From IMG/VR virus record IMGVR_UViG_3300044675_002751, positions 1 to 64,000 of that record: a stretch of 64,000 bases of DNA; one strand, given 5' to 3'. The stretch comes from a virus. How positions within the stretch are numbered: position 1 is the first letter of the stretch; each line of letters begins with the position of its first letter. This document shows, in pieces, positions 42,103 to 51,705 of the stretch. A program made the translations under genes and the position numbers. The notes under the pieces were generated by a model. That model did not search any database, was not told the DNA's origin, and saw only the letters and a list, made by a program, of their open reading frames with translations.

Positions 42103-45100
42103 TTATTCTCCAAAGCATTTCTTCATAAACTCATCCACCATCTCATCGGTGATGTCTTGGTTAGACTGCATTTGCTTACGTAAAGCAGCATCTGTTTCTG
42201 ATCCAGGCATTACATAGTTAAGACGCTTGTACAGCTCTAATACCATATAGTTCTTTGTACGTGGAGCAGCAGCCAACATGTCTTTACCATTTACCACTGT
42301 CAGTCCTTGTTCAGGAAAAGCTACTTCATTACCATTTTCATATTGTGTTTCTATAGCAGTAATAGCATCATTAATCATCTTAGCATTTTCTTCAAAAGTC
42401 TCATCACTAAGAACTTTCTTACCGTCCTGAGTAATTGGAAAGCTAATACTGTTGTTAGCTTTCTGCATTACACCAAATACATCTTTGCTATCTTTAAAGT
42501 TTGGATATACAAGCATTATACTGCTATTTTTTTCTAACAATGCCTTAGCACTGCCTGCTCCGGCTATTGAAGGATATACAAACAGTCCTTGGATATTCTT
42601 AGTTAGTTGTGTTCCATCAGTTGAACTTGTACTAACTGATGACACATCCGGTGTATACAAATAGTTACGAAATCTCTGACGAGTAGAAGAATTAGAAGTA
42701 TTCCATATATCTGTAAACCGTTTAAAGTAGTCATTTAACAACTTAGACTTATCCTTCATTTCTGTAATCTCTTTCAAAGGTTCAGCCATAAGTTTAAGCA
42801 AAGTATCTTTTGGTAAAATGGAAGCTAAGTTATTAGAGCTTTTTGTAGCACCGGCTCTAATGTATTCAGCTACAATCATTCTGTTAAAGAACCTACTAAT
42901 CTCAGCGTTCTGTACAGGGTTTTCCACTTTTACAGTCATTGGATCAGCTAGACGTACCAAGTTTTCATGGAGTACATTTGCAAGATCTTTGTCTGTACGG
43001 GAAGAAGTAAGCTTCAGAGTCTTAAGTTTCTTATTGTTTGACTGAACAACATTACCTTCAGAATCAGCTTTAGCTCCTTCATTTACATAACCCAGCTGAT
43101 CAAATATCATATATTGTTCAGCCAGCTGTGGATACTTAGCTTTAATAGCCAGGAACTGGTCAGCTATACTAACACCAGGAGCCTTAAGCATATGATAAAA
43201 GTTAAAACTAAGTTCTAGAGCTCGAGTTGCTAGCTTTTGTTCATAAACTTCTCTTGACTCATTACCAACAGGTGTAATAGACCTAAGATGCTCACGCTCC
43301 ATTACAAAGTGAATATACTCCTGTAAGTTCTGGTAGTTACCACCCATGTTAAAAGTTTCAGCGTCAACAGTAGCCAAGCCCTGAGATTTGTAACCTTGAC
43401 CAGCAAATGCTTTAGTATTAAAATCAGACTCTATCTGGTTAAAGTCTAAGTACATCACTCCATCTTTTACAAAAGCACCTTGGCGTAACTGGACATTTTT
43501 AACCGGCAAAGCCTGCTTTACAGAAAGTCCTTTATACTCTTTAATGTTGTTAATATCTACCCCTTTCAGATAGTTCTGTAAGAGATACATTGGAAGGTCA
43601 TTATGAAAAGTAGCTACAAACTTTTCAGCAATTGGAAAAGCAGTAGCAAAAGATCTTGACTTTACTTTACTCAATAAAAAAGAGTTTATCTGAGCGTCAC
43701 CCCTCAGTTGCATAAGAGGTTTAAGTATACCCAACTGAAACTTTTGAACCAAGAAGGAACTAATTGGAGAATCTGTAAGAATCTTATCCTTCATATTTTC
43801 TGGTACTGCATCTACATACTCTAGTCCTTCAATCTTATCAAGACGCTCAGTTGCAGCAAACAAACTTTTAGAAGGAGCTGTATCTACGTTAACAGTGAGC
43901 TTGATGTTAGTCAGTTGCTTAGTAACTTCTTCTAGTTCTATAAAATGCAGTAATCCTGCAATAGCTTCAGGACTATTTCTGTCCTTAGACTTGATCACTT
44001 TTTCTAAAGAAGCTACATCATAGGTCCTGTTTTTATTAAAGTTTTCTATAGCTTTATACAGCAGATCGTTGGTAAGGTTTCCATCTTTGGTTAAAGCACC
44101 GATACCCAAACGAGTATAGAAATCTTTCTTGATACCAAATTTTCTCAAGCCTTTTTGTGAGCTAGCCTGATTCTCAGGATTAGCTGCATTGTAAAACGGA
44201 GACTCCACCTTGTACATCTCCTTGATATAGTCTACCACTAAAGGCTGTGATACAAAATAAGCTGCTGTACGGAAATCTACACCTGCTTCAAGCATAAACA
44301 ACAACACCGGACCGGCTATGTTATTACCGTTGATGTTAAAAATCCAGGCGTCTTTTTCAATGTCCACCCATCCGTTCATCAACTGACCAATAAGGTCACT
44401 CACCTTGTCCATAGTTACTGTGTTGATATCAGAAAGAGATATATACTCTTCCCCTTTCTCAGTCATTGTATTATGCTTCATCCTGATATTAATAGGACGA
44501 ACCTGTGGTTTTTTGCTTAAATCTATCTGACCGGTTTCTTTGTTAAAGTTGTAGTGTGTGTATGTCTTTTCAAGACGGGCACCCACTCTTTTAAATATAG
44601 AAGAGTAAGCATTATCCACGGCACCAATACCTAGAGTCTTCTTACCTATGTTGGTACGATCATGCACGAACATGTTGTAACGTGGCTCAAGTACACGAGT
44701 TGGAGAAATAACCTTAGTTTCTTTACCTTTTATTATAGCGGTACGCGGCTTGCCAGTCTTAACAGCAAAAGGATCGTATCCCTGAATGTTTTCACTAGCC
44801 AGTTCATCAGCTACACCTTTAACAAGGTCGGTATTGTTTGGACGTATAAGAGCATCAAAGTTGTCAGGGTGTTCAAGGATCTCACGGATCTTTTCTACCA
44901 CTTTATTTTCTGATGATTTAAGTCCTTTACCTTTTATGTATGTAGGCAGTTCATCAGTTGCTTCCTGTAAAAGAACCTTGTATACTTTCTGCTCGTCTTC
45001 AGTGAGCTCGTAAACAGAAAAGTCATTCTCTGCAGCATCTAGGATAATGTTAATGTTATCCATGCTAAAATCAAGATCCGGATACTTAGTTGACAGCTCT

Positions 45101-48100
45101 TTTATCTTACCCTTACTCTTGTCTCTGTTAATCTTAATACCAATGTTTGGTTGGAAAATTGTAAGTTTATCAATGTCAAAGTCAGCACCAGACTTGGCTA
45201 CGATTTCTGCAGGAGGAACAATGATAGACCCGGCTTCTTCAGGCAGGAACTCATACACCTCCATGAACTCCATGGAGTTTAATCCCTGTACGGGAATACG
45301 TACACCCACCATAGTGATCATCTTACGGTTATCACCTTTGTCTAGCCACTGGTCATCTTTGATCATCTCGTTAAGACGCTCACGGGTGCCGATCTTCTGG
45401 CCGTCATTGTGTTTCAGGTTAAGAAGTTTATAGTAATCACCCTTCAGAGAGATCTTCACCTTCATTGCGGTGGTCTTACCGCGTTTACCATTTTTATCTT
45501 TTTCACCAGGACGGTAAGTAGGTAGGTCGTTAGTACCACGATATTTCTTGATTTCTTCTTCTGAAGGATTGGTATAACGGTTACGAGATTCAAAACCGGC
45601 ACCAGATACCTGGACCAACATCTCACCATTCATCTTTTGTTTGACTAAACGCTTTACAACTATATTGTTTAGCATCTTCTCAATCTTCTCAGCGTTTAGT
45701 GAAAAGCTAAGATCTGTAAAGCTTCCTGATTCCAAGCTCTCTCGTACAAAGTCAATCTCATGTTCTGGCAATTCCAAACGCTCCATTTCACGAGCTACAA
45801 ACTCTAAAAGACTACGCATACTACCAGTAAGTTCCCCAGATGCATTCTCTTTCCAGCCAACTTGCTTTAAGAGTTCCTGCTTCTTATACTCCTGCATCTC
45901 TTCCAGCAAACCTTCGAAGTCTTTTACCAGTTTATCAAAGTCACCGGTAAGGGCAAAACCCTGTTTAAAAGTATCATTGATAATCAGCTTTCTAAGCTGC
46001 GTAGAAAATACAGTCTTATTTTTCCATGTAGACTGGATGTCGACTTGGTCTTTTAAATACTGTATAAAAATGTCATTAGGAGTGTAAGTAGGTTCACCCT
46101 CGTTCCATGGTTTTACAACACGGTTGTTGTAGTCATCATTCTCATATAAAGAGTCAGGCTTTCCATTAGAAGTGATAGTAGCTAGCTTTGATCCAGATTC
46201 AAACAATGCATAATCTACACCCTGCTTAACAAGGTTATCATGAAACACTTCCATGTTAGTTCCTTTTACCAGACTTGGGATAAGTGGTACCAAAGAGAAT
46301 TTATGGAATCCTTGTACATGTAGTTTCTCAGTCTTTACAGGACCAGCGTATTGGAACTTCTTGGTTGGGAAGAACTCAGTGATCTCAGCAGGATCTACTT
46401 GCTCACCAGCAATAATTCTATTGTAAAGATCATTCTGTTTTTCAGACCATGCACCTTCTAGTATAGAAAGTATTCTGTATGCATCAAAAGTAATCCAGCC
46501 CTGACCATCACCTTCTGTCATTTTCTCATATGGTTCAAGAATCTTAATGGCTTCCTCTTTACTATATTTTTCTGTAAGAGCTTCTAAGTATTCTTTATAA
46601 TAAACAGACGGTACATTATTATCTTTAAAGACCGCTGTTCTGATTGTACCATCGAAGCTTCTTTCGTTGGCACCAATAGCACGGGCATAACCACGACCTA
46701 GGTTGTTTATAAACTGATTAACAGCTTCATCACTGGCAAAGATCCTACCAGTAGAACCAATAGACGCATTACGTTTATGAAACTCTTCTTTGTTATGATT
46801 ATATAAAGCTAGATCTCCATAAAAAAGAGACACCATTTCCATATTGTGAATCAGAGCATTAACCGTAAATGCCTTGATAGCTACATCCTGCAGCATTGCT
46901 GTCTGGTCTTCACCTACAGCTACAGAAACGTCTTTACGTATATAAGAAGCTATATCTTTTCCATCTCTTGAGCTGTGTAAAAGCTCAGGAGAAATAAAAG
47001 GCATTTCCTGGAAAAACTTCATATTTTCCTCAAACAGTCCGTTTAGATATACACGGATATCATCTGTAATCTTTTGTTTGATCTCGGGTGCATTAATAAC
47101 TGATAAAGAGTCATCAGCATTAGCCATTTTTTTAAGCTGCTCCTTAGTATTGATTAAAATGTCATCAAACATCATAAACTCTTGACCACGCTCGTTAAAT
47201 CCTGGGATGTTTGGAACCTGTCCTTGTTTGATGATAGCCATACGCTCCATCTCAGCTGCAATCTTTGGTAAAAGAAGGTCTACACTATGACTTAACCAAT
47301 TACCTTTTGCACCACCTTCTTTCTCATAAAAATGACCAGGGCTGATATAAAGATGACGGGTATCCTTTGTATTAAATGGAGAGTTAATCTTAGATACGCT
47401 TATGCCATAAGCAGTTGACTTAGATGCATGCCTTGGTAGTTCCATTATACCTTGCCCAAGCATAGTATGAATGTCAAACAAAAACTTAGATGCTGGATCT
47501 AGGTTAGTAGTTTTAATACCAGACTGAACACTTTGTCCACCAGCTATTGTTTCTATAACACTCTTAATACCATCTAGGTTAACAATGTTCATAGTCACAA
47601 AACCACTGGACAAGTTAGTTCCATCAGCAATACGCTTATTTTTATTAGCCATATCTACTAACTTACCACTTGGTATACTAAACATAGAGTTTAGCAGTAT
47701 TGCGTACTTTGCGTGAGGATTTCTACGAAAGTCTAAATGTTGCAAATGGGCATATTGAACTAGCCCTCTTTTTTTAGTCGGATTATCTTTATCAAGGCTA
47801 TCATCTTCATCAACACTATAATCTAACTCAGGATTATTTATATCGTTAAGCAACTTAGTAATAGAGTTATTTAAAGAAAGGTCGTATACAATGTCACCGT
47901 TTACGTTAGTAACAGCATTGTTAGTGTACTTACCGCTATCCTGTGCTTCTATAGATAGAATCTTATTTACATTGGAAGACTCACCTCCTTTAGGTCCTGC
48001 TTTACGTAGTGCGTTTATAGGGTTGGACGGCATCTGGTTTTTCTCTGCCATCCACTTTACAGCGTTGTACAGGAATCCAATAGACTTATAGTTATCTCTT

Positions 48101-51100
48101 ATCTGTTCCCTAATAGCGTTATTATCTGTAAGGAAGAAACCTATGGATCTCAAAAACTGCAAAGCTTTTTCCTCATTAATAATAATATTGTCTTTACCAA
48201 ATATTTGATAATATGGAAAGTCTTTAATAACCTGTTTAGTGTTCAGCTCATTACCAGCTGCAGACTTGTTAATATATGCACCACGGGGCATTCCCTGAAA
48301 CTGTGATACAAATGTTTTTTCTACCTGGCGGAACTGGGGAGATACTTCTGAAAACTCAAAACTAAATCCACCTTCACTGTCAGATATCAAACGTCCTTCT
48401 TTAATAGGTACTCTGTATACAGAAAAGTCTCTAAAGAAGTTGATCCATATCTTCATGTATGGCCAGTTCTTAGTTTGTGTATGGTCCAACGGATTACGCA
48501 TTCGGTCCACCAAGGCCTTTAGCTCAGGAAAACGTTGAGAAGCTTCTGATAACTTACCATACATCTGGTTAGTTGTATTAGAACCAGCCACTGTATTTAT
48601 TACAATACTCCAGGTTTTGTTAAAGTCAACCAATTTGGGTACACCTAAAGCATTAAGTACAGGATTACCTTTCCTATCTACTTGAGGAAGACTTTTGATA
48701 AGATATACTATCTCGTTAGATGCAAGTTCACGTACAGAGAGTTCGTTACCCTTACGCTCAAAAGCGTTCTGTCCATACTCTTCACGCATCTGCTGTTCGG
48801 TCTTAGCCAGGGGATTTTCTGTGTCTTTAACTTCAGCAGCTTCTTCATTTACACTTTGGTCATACCCATCCATATCAACCACCCTGTCTTCAAATGTGAA
48901 GTAAGAGCTTCTTTTCTTATGGAAAGCAATGACACCAGTAGTTTGTTCACCCTTTGCCACCTTGGAGAAATCTCCCCAGTTTGCAAGAGCAAAGTCTAGA
49001 ATACGTGCTGCAGCAGGTTTATCTACCAAATCTTCTCTCAGCTTTTCTAACTTATTTTTAATATCTATCTCATAAAGTGGACCTATTAACTCAGGCCTGG
49101 TAAATATTGATCCAATGCTAAATTTGTAATCAGAAAGTGTAGATGCTATTAAAGAGTCTATAGTTTCTACTAGTGTAATAGAATCCTGGTAGTTCAGTGA
49201 CTCATCCACCTTTGGATCTACAGCCTCCATTCCTTTATTAAGAACACCAAACTGTACGTTCTTTATAGAAGGTGTATAATCATTGATGTCTCCTATATAT
49301 AGTTTATCATATAGTTCTTGAATACCTTTAACAGCAGTACGGTCAGCAGCTATGTCTTTAAAGCTGTATCCGCTAAACAACTGCTTTAGAAAGTTCCATA
49401 TCTTTCTAAAGAGGCTATTACGTACAGGACGTCCATTAATAACATTCTTACGGTCAGAGAGTACGTACTTTCTAAAGTCTTCTGCCATAAACTCTTCCAG
49501 CTGCATATCAGTGGCTGCACTAAACTTTACAGTGCGTCCGTCAGCAGTTTTAAAACTACCAGTAAGTTTACGGGCTTCATTATAAAGAGCTTTCTTCTGC
49601 TCTTTAGTTAAGAACATCTGTGAGAAAGCATGCCAACCCTCATGATAAAGATCTGTAAAGTTAGATCCGCTCCATAGTGTAATACCAGAAACAGTAAACT
49701 CAGCTAGTGCATTGGAGTTTACTACATTAAACATTACCTGAAAAGGAACAATCTTAGATAGTGGTGAGTTATTATACCACTTTTCAGCAGCATCAATCTG
49801 CTCTTTGGTAGCTGTACTATCAAGTAGTAAAGACTTTTTTAAAGAAAAGTCTGTACGGTCAAGCAATGCTTTAAACGCACTGACTGGGGTATCTGTAGGT
49901 GTAGACTGCTCTAAAGAAGAAGTTTGTTCTTTAGGCTGAACCTTTACCTCACCAAAAATCTTTTTCTGTGTTTCTGCAGTAGGGAATATAGTATTATAAG
50001 CATTAAGGCTTACTATCTTACCCTCCTCATTTTTAGCCAGGTTAGTATAAAAGTTATCAGCCAAAAAGTTATTATAACGCTCTGGCTGCAGTGTCACCTT
50101 ACCATCCAGGTTAACCGGCATATTAAAAGTTGTACCAACTAAGTCTTTATTAATGTTTACAGTTTGAGTGTTCAGGTTTGTTACAAACTTGTCCTTGTTC
50201 TCAGCTGTCACCTCAAAGGTCTCTCCACCTTGTTTGATCATAAGCTTACCATCTATCTCAAAGATGTTTGTATCATTAGAGAAAGTAAACTGCTTTAGTG
50301 TTTTGATCTTGTCAATATTGGAAACGTCAGCGTTAAAGATCATATCAGCCAGGTTCGGTACTAGGCTAGGTATGTTCTGAAACTTAGGTCTGCGTATAAG
50401 AAGCGGAAACTCGTAATCTGGTACATTAAAATAAACACCCCCGTTAATAAGAATACCAGTTTCTTGGTTAGAAATCCAAGGTTTAAAACCTTCAGGTAGC
50501 TCAATAGAACTTATAGAATTTTTCTTAGAAAAGTCTTCCTTTACATAACCGTTCTTACCTGGACTAACAGAAAACAATAACACCTGACTTGGGTTAGATA
50601 TAATAAACTGTCTTGATTTTTCCAAGACATCCATTTCCTGGTTACGTTCTTTAGTAAGTTCTTCCACTGTACCAAAACCTTTTCGTACAAGATCTGCTAC
50701 AGTTTGTACACGACCCACCATACGCTGACCTGCCACTTGTCCTTTAGCCTCGTTGCTCTTAGACGGTGTATATGGTCTACGCATCTTTCCATAAGCAATG
50801 ACACCCTTATCTTTTTCTACAGGAGTTCCCTGTTGGTCAAAGTATAAAATATTACCCTGCTTGTCAGAAAATACAAGATATGTTTCATCACCTTTATCCC
50901 TCTGCTCCATTTTCTGCTGAGCTGTTTTAGCAAACGGGGTTCCTGCAGCATCATCTGTAGAATAGTATTGTTTGTCTGCCTCTTGTAATTGATCAAATGG
51001 AATCATAGAAGCAGGTATCAATCTTAAGTAGATACCAGTTACATTACCCAGAGTTAGTTTATCAGCTGTAGGTCTGTTGTACTGACTCATCAGATTGTTG

Positions 51101-51702
51101 AGCTTCCTTACTACAGCATAGTAGGCACGTTTAACTGGATCCGGATCTGGTATATTCTGTTCTGCCTTTACTCCACCATAAGCTTTAGCTTCTTGGTTAA
51201 ATACAGCAAAAGCTGTTTCCGGGGCGGCAACAAAACTAATTTCAGAGTTTAGTAATGCTTTTTTCTTTTCCTCATCCTTTTTTTCAATTTCTGTGTACCC
51301 ATCTGTCGGTAGCACACCTGTAGAAGGGTTGCTTTCCTCTATAATTTCAGCCGCTGCTTCATTAGTTGCTAAGGCAGGTTGAAGAAACTTAGCTACGTTT
51401 TGTATGTCAGCATTAAAGTCTGCGTCTAACTGATCAAGCTCAGAAAGATTTACAGCACTTTTTCTCATATGAGCTTTACTATCTTCAAACATAGCATAGC
51501 TCAGTAGCAACATACTTGGCATATGCTGTATGTAGTCCATAGCATTTGCCTGCTCTGCACCAGCATCAACGAGTGTTTTATACAAGTCTCGGATAGCTTG
51601 TAAAGCATTAAAATTATCACCACGATTTTTAGAAGCAATGACTGCTCCGTGTACAACACCAAATAGTGATGATATCTGATCTTCTGATAATCTACAAGCC
51701 AT
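42103..51702 (-). CDS. giant virion RNA polymerase, crAss-like (3199 aa)
   Basis: KSGADFDIDKLTIF (DFDID at residues 2174-2178) is the catalytic DxDxD motif of crAss-like RNA polymerases, equivalent to NADFDGDQM in cellular RNAP. Just upstream, VGVRIPVQGLNSMEFMEV and EEAGSIIVPP match the double-psi barrel approach strands. A zincin-like HEGWH (687-691) lies in the N-terminal third. The single chain would carry both barrels and transcribe early genes after injection, as shown for phage phi14:2 gp66 (shorter, about 2180 aa). Upstream and downstream genes are co-directional with 3- and 17-base gaps. Confidence 0.9.
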   Translation of the reverse strand: MACRLSEDQISSLFGVVHGAVIASKNRGDNFNALQAIRDLYKTLVDAGAEQANAMDYIQHMPSMLLLSYAMFEDSKAHMRKSAVNLSELDQLDADFNADIQNVAKFLQPALATNEAAAEIIEESNPSTGVLPTDGYTEIEKKDEEKKKALLNSEISFVAAPETAFAVFNQEAKAYGGVKAEQNIPDPDPVKRAYYAVVRKLNNLMSQYNRPTADKLTLGNVTGIYLRLIPASMIPFDQLQEADKQYYSTDDAAGTPFAKTAQQKMEQRDKGDETYLVFSDKQGNILYFDQQGTPVEKDKGVIAYGKMRRPYTPSKSNEAKGQVAGQRMVGRVQTVADLVRKGFGTVEELTKERNQEMDVLEKSRQFIISNPSQVLLFSVSPGKNGYVKEDFSKKNSISSIELPEGFKPWISNQETGILINGGVYFNVPDYEFPLLIRRPKFQNIPSLVPNLADMIFNADVSNIDKIKTLKQFTFSNDTNIFEIDGKLMIKQGGETFEVTAENKDKFVTNLNTQTVNINKDLVGTTFNMPVNLDGKVTLQPERYNNFLADNFYTNLAKNEEGKIVSLNAYNTIFPTAETQKKIFGEVKVQPKEQTSSLEQSTPTDTPVSAFKALLDRTDFSLKKSLLLDSTATKEQIDAAEKWYNNSPLSKIVPFQVMFNVVNSNALAEFTVSGITLWSGSNFTDLYHEGWHAFSQMFLTKEQKKALYNEARKLTGSFKTADGRTVKFSAATDMQLEEFMAEDFRKYVLSDRKNVINGRPVRNSLFRKIWNFLKQLFSGYSFKDIAADRTAVKGIQELYDKLYIGDINDYTPSIKNVQFGVLNKGMEAVDPKVDESLNYQDSITLVETIDSLIASTLSDYKFSIGSIFTRPELIGPLYEIDIKNKLEKLREDLVDKPAAARILDFALANWGDFSKVAKGEQTTGVIAFHKKRSSYFTFEDRVVDMDGYDQSVNEEAAEVKDTENPLAKTEQQMREEYGQNAFERKGNELSVRELASNEIVYLIKSLPQVDRKGNPVLNALGVPKLVDFNKTWSIVINTVAGSNTTNQMYGKLSEASQRFPELKALVDRMRNPLDHTQTKNWPYMKIWINFFRDFSVYRVPIKEGRLISDSEGGFSFEFSEVSPQFRQVEKTFVSQFQGMPRGAYINKSAAGNELNTKQVIKDFPYYQIFGKDNIIINEEKALQFLRSIGFFLTDNNAIREQIRDNYKSIGFLYNAVKWMAEKNQMPSNPINALRKAGPKGGESSNVNKILSIEAQDSGKYTNNAVTNVNGDIVYDLSLNNSITKLLNDINNPELDYSVDEDDSLDKDNPTKKRGLVQYAHLQHLDFRRNPHAKYAILLNSMFSIPSGKLVDMANKNKRIADGTNLSSGFVTMNIVNLDGIKSVIETIAGGQSVQSGIKTTNLDPASKFLFDIHTMLGQGIMELPRHASKSTAYGISVSKINSPFNTKDTRHLYISPGHFYEKEGGAKGNWLSHSVDLLLPKIAAEMERMAIIKQGQVPNIPGFNERGQEFMMFDDILINTKEQLKKMANADDSLSVINAPEIKQKITDDIRVYLNGLFEENMKFFQEMPFISPELLHSSRDGKDIASYIRKDVSVAVGEDQTAMLQDVAIKAFTVNALIHNMEMVSLFYGDLALYNHNKEEFHKRNASIGSTGRIFASDEAVNQFINNLGRGYARAIGANERSFDGTIRTAVFKDNNVPSVYYKEYLEALTEKYSKEEAIKILEPYEKMTEGDGQGWITFDAYRILSILEGAWSEKQNDLYNRIIAGEQVDPAEITEFFPTKKFQYAGPVKTEKLHVQGFHKFSLVPLIPSLVKGTNMEVFHDNLVKQGVDYALFESGSKLATITSNGKPDSLYENDDYNNRVVKPWNEGEPTYTPNDIFIQYLKDQVDIQSTWKNKTVFSTQLRKLIINDTFKQGFALTGDFDKLVKDFEGLLEEMQEYKKQELLKQVGWKENASGELTGSMRSLLEFVAREMERLELPEHEIDFVRESLESGSFTDLSFSLNAEKIEKMLNNIVVKRLVKQKMNGEMLVQVSGAGFESRNRYTNPSEEEIKKYRGTNDLPTYRPGEKDKNGKRGKTTAMKVKISLKGDYYKLLNLKHNDGQKIGTRERLNEMIKDDQWLDKGDNRKMITMVGVRIPVQGLNSMEFMEVYEFLPEEAGSIIVPPAEIVAKSGADFDIDKLTIFQPNIGIKINRDKSKGKIKELSTKYPDLDFSMDNINIILDAAENDFSVYELTEDEQKVYKVLLQEATDELPTYIKGKGLKSSENKVVEKIREILEHPDNFDALIRPNNTDLVKGVADELASENIQGYDPFAVKTGKPRTAIIKGKETKVISPTRVLEPRYNMFVHDRTNIGKKTLGIGAVDNAYSSIFKRVGARLEKTYTHYNFNKETGQIDLSKKPQVRPINIRMKHNTMTEKGEEYISLSDINTVTMDKVSDLIGQLMNGWVDIEKDAWIFNINGNNIAGPVLLFMLEAGVDFRTAAYFVSQPLVVDYIKEMYKVESPFYNAANPENQASSQKGLRKFGIKKDFYTRLGIGALTKDGNLTNDLLYKAIENFNKNRTYDVASLEKVIKSKDRNSPEAIAGLLHFIELEEVTKQLTNIKLTVNVDTAPSKSLFAATERLDKIEGLEYVDAVPENMKDKILTDSPISSFLVQKFQLGILKPLMQLRGDAQINSFLLSKVKSRSFATAFPIAEKFVATFHNDLPMYLLQNYLKGVDINNIKEYKGLSVKQALPVKNVQLRQGAFVKDGVMYLDFNQIESDFNTKAFAGQGYKSQGLATVDAETFNMGGNYQNLQEYIHFVMEREHLRSITPVGNESREVYEQKLATRALELSFNFYHMLKAPGVSIADQFLAIKAKYPQLAEQYMIFDQLGYVNEGAKADSEGNVVQSNNKKLKTLKLTSSRTDKDLANVLHENLVRLADPMTVKVENPVQNAEISRFFNRMIVAEYIRAGATKSSNNLASILPKDTLLKLMAEPLKEITEMKDKSKLLNDYFKRFTDIWNTSNSSTRQRFRNYLYTPDVSSVSTSSTDGTQLTKNIQGLFVYPSIAGAGSAKALLEKNSSIMLVYPNFKDSKDVFGVMQKANNSISFPITQDGKKVLSDETFEENAKMINDAITAIETQYENGNEVAFPEQGLTVVNGKDMLAAAPRTKNYMVLELYKRLNYVMPGSETDAALRKQMQSNQDITDEMVDEFMKKCFGE

Positions 51703-51705
51703 TGC

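Noticed and set aside
44615-44625. TTATCCACG, a near DnaA box
   Set aside because: One mismatch and inside coding sequence of the RNA polymerase.
44660-46087. Plus-strand frames inside the giant RNA polymerase gene
   Set aside because: They are antisense shadows of a gene with clear domains, rich in Ser/Leu/Phe and without starts or spacing typical of real genes.
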